Source: Haemaphysalis longicornis
Taxonomy: Eukaryota; Arthropoda; Arachnida; Ixodida; Ixodidae
Direction: 5' to 3'
DNA: 64,000 bases
NCBI GenBank assembly: GCA_013339765.2
Contig: JABSTR010001571.1
Coordinates: 1-64,000 of the forward strand
The notes beneath the pieces were generated by a model, which was not told where the DNA came from, did not search any database, and was given only the letters and a program-made list of their open reading frames with translations. The position numbers and the translations under genes were made by a program. Shown piece by piece: positions 1 to 10,163 of this stretch. Position 1 is the stretch's first letter, and each line of letters opens with the position of its first letter.

Positions 1-617
1 ATGTGTAATGACAAATATTATTTTGGATCATTCCCCTTGCATTGTTCTTTGATGTGGGACTGTGTCTGAAGCTGTGTAAGTATTTTTGGCGTTGTATTGG
101 CTAAGTGTAAAAACACAAAAATTGCACGTTTTAGGAATTTTTCGCGAAGGCACGGTGGAAAGTGTCACCCAAAATATTTCTATCGTGCATTGATGTTGCC
201 TTTGAGTGTCGAGTAAAAATATTTTAAGCCGATTACAGAGCAATACTTTTTCAAGCAAATTGCTTACAAAGATGCAAGAAAATGAGTTTTTGCCAAACTT
301 CACACCTGAAAAAAGCCCCAAGGCCCTCGAGGTAAAATTACATGAGATGGCTCATTATACGCACCAGCACCTTGCCTTTTAATTTAGAAATTTGATTCGG
401 GTAAATTTTGTTTGGGGCGAGAAAAAATTTTTAAAGTTCGCAATCAGCCGCACTTGTGTCCACTTTAGAACTGCGCCCCCAACTCGGAACGCGTTCGTGC
501 CGCCACCCCTTTTTGTGCAGGCATGTGCACACGTGGCTCGATACTGAATGAACATTGGTTGTGTCGCTTGACAACACAAAAAACACCTAAACAACATACT
601 CCACTCTGCCACTTTTT
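1..617. repeat. Left arm of a large inverted repeat
   Basis: This arm is the imperfect reverse complement of 1845-2460. The outer end ATGTGTAATGACAAATATTA at position 1 matches the reverse complement of the bases ending at 2460. The inner end ACTCTGCCAC near 603-612 matches the reverse complement of GGCAGAGT near 1852. Translations of the two arms in matching frames stay similar along their length, with scattered substitutions and small indels. Because the match begins at base 1, the true outer end may lie outside the window. The pair could be long terminal inverted repeats of a DNA transposon, a foldback element, or two inverted copies of one repeat. I recognise no transposase in the spacer. 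Confidence 0.8.
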
Positions 618-1470
618 TATTTAAAGTCTTTGCCCAGTCACTTTCCATCATTGCAGTTTACGTATTTAAGAGCGCAGTGCTCGGAATACACAAACAAAAT
701 CAGCCTCAACTAAATGAAGAACTTTATTATTTCTTTGACGGAGCTTCTTCGCAATACAAGAAAAAAAAGTAACTTCGGGAGTCTCTTCTACACAAGGATG
801 GCCATAAACTGTCGGCATAATCGAATTTCTTTGCCACTTTACCCGGCAAAAGTGGATGTCACGGCGTTGGCGGCACACTTAAACGTCTGACGGAAAGAGC
901 ATTTCTCCAGACACCTTCTCAAGATCAATTGAGAGCCGAAAGGACCTGTATGCCTGGGCTAAAACAATATCAAAGGAATAATGGTTCCAAGTTCTAAAAT
1001 ACAAGAAACAAGGGCACAACTTGGTGGCAATCCCAGTCAAAGTAGCGCGACAATTTCATCCACTTCAGACCAGCTACTCTTTCAAAACTTTTTTTTTTTA
1101 CCATTGCATCCTAATCAAGCTAGAAAGAAATGAAGGTAAAAAAAAGACAAACAGACTTCGTTGACGGTGATCATTCACCTGGTGAAGCGTTGAATATCTG
1201 TGAACACCACAAAAAAAAAACCGTAGGCAAAAGAAACAAGTGGCAAGAAATGGTATGTTTGCAGTGAGAAATTTGTGCGTTGAATTTTCTGGGGCTATGT
1301 GAAGTGTGGTGCGCAGGCAAAATTAATCTGCGATCGTTCTGCCTCCGCATCAGACAGATTACGTCCAGCTCGCTGATAACTGCCGCTACAAAACACTCAC
1401 TTGCTGTGTTCACTGTACGAAAGACCCAAAAATAAAAATGACGGAAAACAACACACACTAACACGCAAGA
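618..1470. other. Spacer of the inverted repeat, no gene recognised
   Basis: AT-rich sequence between the inverted-repeat arms. Short open frames occur on both strands, but none has a recognisable domain or transposase motif. If the arms belong to a DNA transposon, this copy would be non-autonomous. Confidence 0.4.
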
Positions 1471-1846
1471 CTTGAAAGTAGCGAAGCTGTAGGCAACAGT
1501 AGCGGGTTTCCTGTTTTCCACCTCACGGCGTCGTTTAAGCTGGCCACTTTATGAGTGACCACAGCTGGATTTTCATCTTCCTTCATCGCACACGGCTCTG
1601 CGCCGCACGTGGCCTGCCGGCCTCCATTCGTGTGGCGCGCTTATCACGCTGCGTGGCGGGGGGGGGCGGCTTGCTTGCACATTCCCGTTCCCTCCTCGCC
1701 TATCTGTCCCCTGCCGTCTATCAGTCCCTACCCTAAGGCTGCTGCTCCTGTGGGCACTTGCGGAAGGGGGTTGACCTCTAGCGCTCAATGTCAAAACTGG
1801 TCATCCCGCGAAGACTTACCGAGATAGTGTAGTGTAGCTCCCGCCA
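1471..1846 (+). repeat. MITE-like dispersed repeat, copy 1
   Basis: This GC-richer block has a clear second copy in reverse orientation at 56392-56804. Shared landmarks in the same order are GTAGCGAAGCTGTA, CCACAGCTGGAT, TATCGCACACGG or TCATCGCACACGG, GCGGAAGGGGGT or TCCGGAAGGGGGT, CCCGCGAAGACT, and GTAGTGTA near the end. The ends of the other copy are partly inverted (GTAGCGAAGC against GTAGCGAAAG on the opposite strand), which suggests a small non-autonomous DNA element. Its right end abuts the right arm of the large inverted repeat. The short open frames inside it are read as chance. Confidence 0.65.
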
Positions 1847-2460
1847 CAAAAATGGCAGAGTGGAGCATGTTGTTTACGGTGTATTTTTTGTGTTGTCAAG
1901 CGACACAACCAATGTTCATTCAGTATCGAGCCACGTTGCACATGCCTGCCACAAAAGGGGGTGGCGGCACGAACGCGTTCCTAGTTGGGGGCGCAGTTCC
2001 AAAGTGGACACAAGTGCGGCTGATTGTGAACTTTAAAATTTTTTGCTCGCCCAAACAAAATTTACTCGAATCAAATTTTTCTAAATTAAAAGGCAAGTGC
2101 TGGTGCGTATAATGAGCCATCTCATGTAATTTTACCTCGAGGGCCTGGGGCTTTTTTAAGGTGTGAAGTTCGGCAAAAACTCATTTTCTTGCATTTTTGT
2201 AAGCAATTTGCTTGAAAAGTACGCTCTGTAATCGGCTTAAATTATTTTTACTCGACACTCAAAGGCCACATCAATGCACGATAGAAATATTTTGGGTGAC
2301 ACTTTCACGGTGCCTTTGCGAAAAATTTCCTAAAAACGTGCCATTTTTTGTGTTTTTACTTAGCCAATACAACGCCAAAATACTTACACAGCTTCAGACA
2401 CAGTCACATCAAAGAACAATGCAAGGGGAATGCTCCAAAATAATATTTATCATTACACAT
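1845..2460. repeat. Right arm of the large inverted repeat
   Basis: Imperfect reverse complement of 1-617. The match ends at TATCATTACACAT at 2448-2460, because the window begins at the corresponding base. Whether the repeat continues past 2460 cannot be judged here. Confidence 0.8.
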
Positions 2461-5400
2461 AGTTTCACTATTTATTTAAAATTTATTATCTCCAACCACA
2501 TTTTGCGTGTTTGCTGAAATTTCAAGGAGCGCTCCCACGACGGAAAAATTTTTTTCAAGGGAAATACTTTGTGCCGACCTCCTACACTTCATCGGCACCT
2601 AGCACAATTTTTTCAATGAAATTGGCGATGGTCGATTTTTGGCCTGGGACGTTTCGCGTGGAATGACCCATTACCAAACGTTTTTGCCTTAACAGAATAC
2701 AAAACCAACCAAATAAAAGGTTGCCGTTCTGTGTAAGCAGCAATTTCACTGAACCGATTTTTATTTTTCAAGATTCTACTGTAATAAATCGCTATTGTAC
2801 GCACTCGTGCGGTTCTATGCATGTCTAAAGCGGAACAAACAGATACCTTAAAATAAATGCACAAGTCAACGCGTATTTCGATACCGGGCTCTGACGTCAG
2901 TTACGGCCTGGATTTAGTAAATATAGCCACGAAGAAAATACTAAGTAATAAAATTAAATAAAAACGCCCAAGGCTTTTTATCAATTAGTAAAAAATTCTT
3001 AAAATTTCTGCAAATTTTTGGCTGCGGGCTGCGTAGTCCTACAACCAGTGACAGAGACTTGAGTGCAGAGCAAACGACACACTTTCTGTTTATTCAAGCA
3101 TGGGCGGCGGCTTGTGGTAAAACGAGACCGAAGCTTTGTGTTGTGAAAGTGAATGCCAGTTTTGATGTTTAAATTTGATTTTTTTCGAAAACCATGAGGA
3201 ACTTAGCGAGCAAAGAATACTTATTTTAGGCATGAACAGTGCTTTTCTTTATTAAGCAAAAACATTCCCCTGACAGAGGTTATGATGAATGATATCAGGT
3301 GGCTGTTGTGAACGAATTTTCGTAAAATAAGTACATTTCTACAGCAACTAATTGTGTTACGTAGAGTTGTCCCTATAACGTTTTATTTTGGAGTTATCTT
3401 AGCAGGTAGCCCCTACATTGTGTTTCGATTGGGCCCAATACCAGTTTCTCTAGGAACTTCCAAAGGCCAGCGGGGCGGCATGAGGGAATCACCAGAACCA
3501 GGCGGCTTCGGAGGAGCATTTAGCCGCAATATCTTCCTCGATGAGCCAATCTGCGCGCAGGCAATTATAGCCAGCTTTCTCGCTCAATATTCCGACCTCT
3601 CAGAAACCTAGCAAAACCACTTCACGAAAGTGATATTTAGCCTACATCAAGAAGTCAACGCGAATATAGAAACTCCGAAATACCTTTTCAGGATTCCGAA
3701 TATGTTTTTGTGTAATGTGCTGCCAAATCCTAATTCCCATGCATTTATAAGGGATAGTTTCCATGCCTCTGGAGCTTAGTCGTGCCACATGCAAGACTTG
3801 AAGCCGTGCACAAAATTTTTCACCCCCAATATTAGCTGAGCGACACAATTAAAGTTTCGCTAAATAACTACAGGGTAATCACTCTTGAAAGGACTGCGAT
3901 GAGCGGGAAAGCTGCACATGAATGGGACATAAATATGTGCACCAGAAAAAGAACTAAGAAAAAGCTCGACTTTTAGACTGGCGCAGTGAGCATCGTCTGG
4001 GATTTGCAATTACTTAGTTTGTCTGTAAATCATACAAACGGCATGCCTTGTAGCGGTGGACTCCGCACTCAGAACTTACCGTTCTGAAAAGCAGTTATGG
4101 TTATGTAGGCTTTTCAACCCACACAGAAAGCCATGCGCCACGCTGACCGCCACCCGCATTCAACTGACGAGTAGTTCGCCACGGGCGGCGCTGTTTATTG
4201 AAGTGACGGTGGTGCCATACAACGGCCGCTCGGTCCGTATACAGCTGGTTGAAGCACAGTTTTGGAAACGCGTCGCCGGGTAGGTGGCTCTATCGCTTGT
4301 TGTTACGAGTGGTGCAGGTGTCAGCGCACAAAGAAAACATTTATGCCAAAATGACAGAAGCCGCACGCGGAGATACAATAACGGTAATCCCCTTATTACT
4401 TATCGTCCCGCATGACAGACCATACAAGCCCATGGGTGGCCACCCAACCAGTTCAAAATCCTCGAGCAAACCCAATTCCCTCTCCGCCCTCTCTTACTCC
4501 TGCACCTGCACAGCAAAGCTAGTGGGCAAGCAAACATCGTGAATACTTTATTCACAGAGTGTTGAGTGTTTTTCGGTGTTATGTAGGCTGGCGACAACAT
4601 CAGGCAAAAAACTTTTCCGGATCTCGAAGCGAAACAACGCATAGGCTTAGACGAAATAAAAAACTAGCTGGTGCTCCTTGCTACCGCAGCACTATTTCGA
4701 GGCTGGCTAAACTATTGTTTGCATCGAATACACTTTACTGATCTTTCACAAGGCACCGCGAGTAAGATTTCTCAAGCATCAATATCTGCGACAGACACAA
4801 GAAACAATGCCACCACCCAACACCATTTTTGCGGTTATTTTTTACGGGCCTGGAAGACAAAATTGATGAATTCTGTTGATTGCATTTTCTTGGAACAGAT
4901 ACTTGTTCGTTTCTGATTTTCTTTCCTTGAAATGCCTGTGCAGTTTGTCATTGCGAATATCAGCGTACATGATTCATGTGACCTTTCTTCTTTGTCCACA
5001 CAAAACAGCAGTTACAAAACGATTTTATGTAGATATTGTTTTTCATAGTCAAAATGTTTATTACAGCACAATAATAATTTGTCTATAAAGCTTTTGTAAG
5101 CACATGTGATATCAAGTTCTCGGAAAAACTTACACAATGGTTAACTTTAAATGCCGCTGTAAAAACACTTGAAGCAGTCGTTTTTGATTTTGAAGAAAGC
5201 AGTTTTGGGAATGTATTTAAACCAAATTTCGTGTGAACGCCAGTCTTTGGCATGTAAATCGCTAATGTTCGCCAGACTTGTGATAAGTTAATCTAGACTT
5301 GTTGGAGTTACAATGGCAGCCACGCTTCCCTCTAATACAAAACGAAGGACGAGTATCAATTAAATGTTTGCCTGGTACATATTTTGGAGTTATGTTGCCA

Positions 5401-5955
5401 TTTGTGTGAAAGTTAACGTTTTTTAAGACGTACTTTTTGGCCTACTTGGAGTAATCATACTTGGGACAAAGGGCAACGAACTGGACGCGTAGCCTTTAGC
5501 GGCCCATGCCACAAGCAGGAAACATTGATCAATACTTCAGTAAACAGAACTTCATATTTTTATATGGGCTTGTTGTATAAGTCTTATATCGATGCTAATA
5601 AATTGTTGCATTGTATGCACCTACTTTTACCCTCTTTTGCTCGATAATCCACGCTTAGGCGTTTATTGTCGCTTCATCTTGCGTTTTTCGTCAATACTTG
5701 CTTCTGTACTTGTACAGGGTGACTTTTCTCCGCACTTTATTCCAATAATCTCTTTCTCACTTCAATTTGTTCCCGTTGTGATTTGATTAATTGTAGGGTT
5801 CAAAGAGCCGACACAACGCACGTGATTAGGCGCGCTGTAGTGAGGGGCTCCGGAATAATTTTTAACACCAGGGGATATTTAACGTAAGCCGAATTCTTTA
5901 GGTTTCTGTGGGGAGAAACAAAAGCCAACATTCGTCTCGAGATAGCATTTTATCA
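2461..5955. other. Non-coding stretch, nothing recognised
   Basis: About 3.5 kb of AT-rich sequence. Open frames are short, scattered over both strands and without recognisable domains. A GC-richer patch near 4040-4300 is open in several frames, but I could not connect it to any family. Confidence 0.4.
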
Positions 5956-6014
5956 AGTTTGAATGTCTTCAGTGGCCATTTCAAGGACCACATCTTCTGT
6001 GGCTAGAAAAAGAA

Positions 6015-7655
6015 GTGAAGGTTTGCAAGGGCTACACAACACGGGTCTACACAGGGCTACACAACACCGCAAAAACACACAAACCGGAGTGCCCATTACG
6101 AGCCATTGTCACGGAGGATGGTTTCTGGAAGAAGCTAGTTCGGCGCAGCCTTCAGTCCGAGTTAGGCGTCCTTGAAATCAACGACAAATTCGTCGTCAAA
6201 AGTTCAGCCAGCGTCGTCGACGTCTTCAAAAATGGGGTGCTCGGCGTGAGTTCAGGTTTCTCGGTGGCCATCCAAGACTTGTACTATTCTGTGCCACACA
6301 ATGAACTGCTTCTAATGGTGCGTGATATCATTGAGGGCAGTGGTGTGGCGTCACGGCAAGTCCTGTCCCCTTTGTTAGTGGAGAGGTTTAGGGGCGAAGC
6401 TCCTGTTGCTCGGTCCCTCTCCCGTCCCTCGTTGCTGCTGTATACGGCACGGCACATTATAGATGATTGTGGCAGGATCCCCCTAGGGATTGGCCAAACA
6501 AAGATTGGGCGAAGAGAAAAAACGTTCAACGCGTTCGTTGCTATCCAACAAGGGGAAGTAGAAGAACAGGTTGTCGTTCGTCGCCTGCGTGCTCAAGACA
6601 CGTACCGGGGGTACACGACACAAGACGCTCTGCAGAAGGCGACGGCCAAGGTGGCTAAAATGTCACTCACCGAATTTGCCAACTTACTCATGGAGATTCT
6701 CTTCATCCAAAAGAACCCTAATAACCACCACAAACACCGACGTCGTCGAAGGGCTTATCCACAGAGCGGTGGAGAGATTGACGTGTGGAGACTTTATATG
6801 ATGTGTGGGCGAATGTTTCACGGCTTTACCGATAAGAATTTTTGCTTCCCTCCTCTCATCATCATTCACTTCGTGGAGATGGCGGAATATTTTTATAACT
6901 TTTGGGGCAATACTTCAAATCTAGGATTGCGGTCTTCCGCGGGGCATGGTTGTTCAGAAACATAGGATCTGTATAGGCTCGGCTATCGCGCCTCTCTTGA
7001 CGAACATTTTTCAGGCAAAATTTCATCGCATGTTACGGGACTGTTTTGATGACGACCGTGTGGTCAAGATTTTTCGATATGTTGAGGATGTTTTAGTGCT
7101 GCTTCATATTCATCTCACACTAGTCTAGAATCGGTGGCCACTGAACTTGTTAAGTGTTTTAGTACTTGTTCTTCACCCCCTTCTTTCACATATGAAGTAT
7201 CCCAGAGTGGAACCATTAGGTGTTGAGACCTGGAAATGTTGTTCCGTGCCGACATGCAGGTGTGCTGGACCCACGCACATCGCTCTAAGAAGCAAGTCCT
7301 TCTATACAGCTCATGCCACTCAAAGCTAACAAACAGAGGAATAACAATGCGTTGTTTTAGAACGCGTTGCGAAAGAACTGCTTTCACACAGTTCAGGCGA
7401 GTGTAAAACAAAAAAGCCAGTAGACTGCAATCGGCCCGGTTTCTAAAGCACGTGCCGCAAACGGTAGCTGAGAAGTTGCTGAAAGAGCAAAAATGGTCGC
7501 GCAGGGTAGATGCAGCTATTAACTTTGTCACATGGGGAGAGAAGGCTACCTTTGCTGTTATTCCTTATGTGCATACACTTTGGCACAATGTGAATACGGT
7601 GGCGAATAAATACGGCATACGCTTGTTGTTTTCTCCACGCAAAAATTGGTAGGTC
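6015..7655 (+). pseudogene. PLE reverse transcriptase, broken
   Basis: Reverse transcriptase of the Penelope type, related to telomerase RT, which in an intact element would prime on nicked chromosomal DNA. The first open segment (6015-6965) shows the finger motif around KTHKPECPLRAIV and the catalytic motif-A region IQDLYYSVPH. The next (6946-7128) carries GSAIAPLL and the palm box FRYVEDVLV, where the usual YxDD Asp pair is altered (YVED). A later segment at 7452-7652 is the region between RT and endonuclease. At least two frame changes and one probable insertion disrupt it, so no functional protein is expected. Confidence 0.8.
6388..6868. repeat. Probable insertion inside the PLE RT
   Basis: The frame stays open across this block, but its translation is low-complexity and unlike any RT segment, whereas PLE RT motifs lie on both sides. 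It starts near TTTAGGGGCGAAGCTCC, a string I associate with dispersed repeats in tick DNA (from memory, not checked). It ends somewhere before the RT resumes near 6870-6950. The boundaries are approximate and I found no target-site duplication. Confidence 0.35.
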
Positions 7656-7737
7656 TGTGCAGTCGTATCGACCGTCATACGCAAAAAAGGTCTGCATATG
7701 GCAGTAACCATGTTTCCAAATCTGTGCCTCGCGCTAC

Positions 7738-8030
7738 ACGTGTGATTTATCACATCCCCTTATCCCCAGGCTGCAAAGCTTACATCGATCAAATAGGCCA
7801 CTGTGTTAATGATCGCCTCAGATAGCACAAGGAATCCCTTTGCAAGAGGAACAATGCTTATCGGCGAGGCAGCGTAGACAATGCAGGCGCACTTCTGTCT
7901 TTAGCAACGCTACCATTTAGGGCCGGGGCAGTACAAAAACACAAAGAGAAAATTTGGAAGCTTTGTATATAATGAAAGGGGGAAACAATTGCTTCAGTGG
8001 TACGTCGTTGGTCCTCTCTAGCAATGTAAC
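7738..8030 (+). pseudogene. PLE GIY-YIG endonuclease and C-terminal tail, broken
   Basis: Reading the third frame from about 7743 gives VIYHIPLSPGCKAYIDQIGH followed by CVNDRLR and a stop at 7837. This matches the start of PLE GIY-YIG domains (first strand, the YIGQTGR-like box, then NDRLREH), but the Gly of the YIG box is now Asp. Another frame from about 7890 gives a typical PLE tail (VFSNATI, stop, GRGSTKTQRENLEALYI, then NNCFSGTSL). Frame changes and stops make it non-functional. In an intact PLE this nuclease nicks the target for reverse transcription. Confidence 0.7.
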
Positions 8031-8085
8031 GAACTTTTTAAACCATGTGGTTGATTGTTGACATTTCGTTCATGCGACACATTAC

Positions 8086-8491
8086 TATTCACACATGCCT
8101 ATGATGTTGCCGGAAGGAATTTCTAGGCGTTCAAGTACCCTGTGCATTTATTTGTTAGTGCCAGCTTGTCCCGTCTTTTTCTTCTTTGTACTGTGGTTAC
8201 CGCTGGTTTTTGTTCCATTTAAATGTAACTGAGGAAATATTACCCAAAATATTTGTTGTTGGTTTGCATTTTATTTTATTTGTGGTCTTACTGAATGGCG
8301 TCGGGAGCACCAGGAGTGTACAATGGCTTGTTGCTAGTTAAAAAGGGTCGCATAGTAAGTTGGGGCTTGTTTTAAAGATCATAGCACAAAATAAAGAATA
8401 ACAGCATGGCTGTCATGCAACAAGAAGCCAACAAAACAGAAAATATTGGTTGATGACCAAATTTGGTGCAGTGCGTTATTATGAGCGCACA
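8086..8491. other. Flank between the PLE and the LINE, nothing recognised
   Basis: AT-rich sequence without a coding signal. The last bases form the 5' flank of LINE copy A, including its candidate target-site duplication. Confidence 0.4.
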
Positions 8492-8505
8492 ATCTGATGA
8501 CCTCC
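8492..8505 (+). repeat. 5' target-site duplication of LINE copy A
   Basis: CAATCTGATGACCT here is matched by CTATCTGACGACCT at 14213-14226, 12 of 14 identical. The two lie immediately outside the 5' palindrome CCCCGCACGGGG and the 3' CATCACATCACA tail of the LINE. Confidence 0.6.
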
Positions 8506-8866
8506 CCGCACGGGGCACCTTGAGTATTTTTGGGGATGGTATTGCGACACCATGGACACCGAGCCCCAATACGTTGTAATACACCGTGGCTATCAGTTTT
8601 AAAGTGAAGGGCAGAAACCACAAACGGTGGCCGTTGGAGGCCAGGTCAAGTTCCGGTGGGTGAGCTCTATGTCCGGTTAACAGACAGAGAGCTCCGGAAC
8701 CTCTTCAGCTATCAGGGAAAGCGGACGAAGGTAGGACCTCCGTTCATGCTTTTATACTATGCTGTATGATAGTGTCAAAACTCCCCTGCAAACGCGATCG
8801 GCCCACGAAAAGCGCCGCACCAAAGTTTCATTCCCACCTTTTTCTAGATCTGTCTATTCAACAACC

Positions 8867-9529
8867 GTTAATAACTATTCTCGTTTTCTTGTGGCAGAGT
8901 CCACTGACCCGATGAACCCTGTCGCTTCATTGTCGGTATTCCTGGTCCCGAACATTCTGCAAAGCACATTAGGTGAAAACTATCAACCTAACAACCTCAA
9001 GACAGGATCAATCCTTGTCGAACTCAATACTGAACAACCATGTGCACACTTCTTTCCCAAACTCGCATCCTTTATCTGAACATCAGTGTCACGCCCCAGC
9101 GGAGTCTCAAGAGCTCCCAGGGTGTGATTTCACAGACAGATCTCTTGAAAGAAACAGATTTGGACCTTCTTCAAGGGATAAAGGACAAGGGGGTAAGGGC
9201 CGTTCGCCGCATCACGATGCGCAGGGACGATAAGGTAATCCCCACCAAATATAATATCCTGAATTTCAACCACCTTTGCTTCATTCAACTCAGGCTACAT
9301 TGGATGCTCCATTCGTCCTTACATTCCGAACCCGCGCCGCTGCATCAAGTGCCAGCGGTTCGGGCACAGTACAACCTTTTTCTGCGGCAAAACAACCTGT
9401 GCGAAATGCGCAGCGCAGGAGTACCCCACCGACATCGGTGATTCTGACAACCTCACATGCGCGAACTGCAGGGGCCCACATACGGCCTTCTCCAGGAAAT
9501 GCGAGAAGTTCCAAGTAGAAAAACAATAA
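8867..9529 (+). pseudogene. LINE copy A ORF1 (gag-like), broken
   Basis: Nucleic-acid-binding ORF1 protein. The start codon of copy B (ATG before AATAACTATTC) is GTT here at 8867. An early stop and frame change near 9077 interrupt it. The C-terminal part holds zinc knuckles: CIKCQRFGHSTTFFC (spacing disturbed by one residue), a degraded second (CAKCAAQEYP, with its His lost) and CANCRGPHTAFSRKC. The zero frame stops at TAA 9527-9529, directly after an A-rich run, while a conserved continuation resumes in the -1 frame (ITFPEAR). The same offset occurs in copy B. Confidence 0.8.
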
Positions 9530-10160
9530 CCAATCTCAAGGTCACCGAAAACATCACCTTCCCAGAGGCACGGATAAGATTCGCCTCTTTCTACATTGTG
9601 AGGTATGCCGACGCAGCTCGCCGGGGAGCGGTGCGGCGTCTGGTTATGGCAGGAGCCCAGTACCCCGAGTCTGGCTTGGTCCCGACCGCGCCCCTCCTTC
9701 TCCCCAGGTTTGCCCCGGGCAGCCCAACCAGCCTCTGCACCGCTCGCTCAGCCAGGAGCGGGCTGTGGTGGCAACCACGTCTGTCGGGGATGCCGCTGCA
9801 TCAACTGATCCCACTCAACTGGCGCAAAGCACACGCAAGGGCACGGAGGAGGTGGCGACGGAGGCAGTCGCAGCGACCCCCGCGCCTCCTCACTTCCTGT
9901 GATCGGTGGTGCTCCCCACGCCTTCGGCACTGGTAGCGCAGGCAAAGAACACCCAAAGGGTACTAAGTCAAGGGGGCCTCGTCCGCTGGCCACCCCTTGC
10001 CTTCAGATGACGACATGGACATCGAGCCCTTCTGCCTTTCAGCGCAGCGAAACGAACGGGCTGTGACGTCTAGGTCAGTAGTGAAGGTCACAAACCCCTC
10101 CCAAGAGTCCAAGCCCGAAAGACCTTACATAAATAGTCACACTCCCGTAGCTCACACTAA
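9530..10160 (+). pseudogene. LINE copy A, region between zinc knuckles and ORF2
   Basis: Continues the gag-like reading in the -1 frame (ENITFPEARIRFASF), then a Pro/Ala-rich low-complexity segment. Near 10008 a short acidic stretch, SDDDMDIEPF, is shared with copy B (SDDDMDVEPF). Several frame changes interrupt it. The function is unknown; in other I-type elements this would be the ORF1 C-terminus. Confidence 0.6.
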
Positions 10161-10163
10161 ACA

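Larger units (their letters stand above)
6010..8085 (+). mobile_element. Penelope-like element (PLE), degenerate
   Basis: A broken PLE in sense orientation. In order it shows an N-terminal RT segment with KTHKPECPLRAIVTE and IQDLYYSVPHNELL (6060-6305), the later RT motifs ICIGSAIAPLLTNIF and VVKIFRYVEDVLV (6965-7100), a thumb or linker region (7150-7650) with LLYSSCHSKL and IPYVHTLWHNVN, and a GIY-YIG remnant (7745-7840). A C-terminal tail follows to about 8030. Several frameshifts and stops separate these pieces, and a stretch of about 0.5 kb after residue 125 of the first segment does not read as RT. The element is inactive. The family assignment rests on RT and GIY-YIG in the right order and is firm; the exact ends are not. 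Confidence 0.85.

Noticed and set aside
1551..1827. Overlapping GC-rich open frames on both strands
   Set aside because: They lie inside the MITE-like repeat, and the frames are not kept in the second copy at 56.4-56.8 kb.
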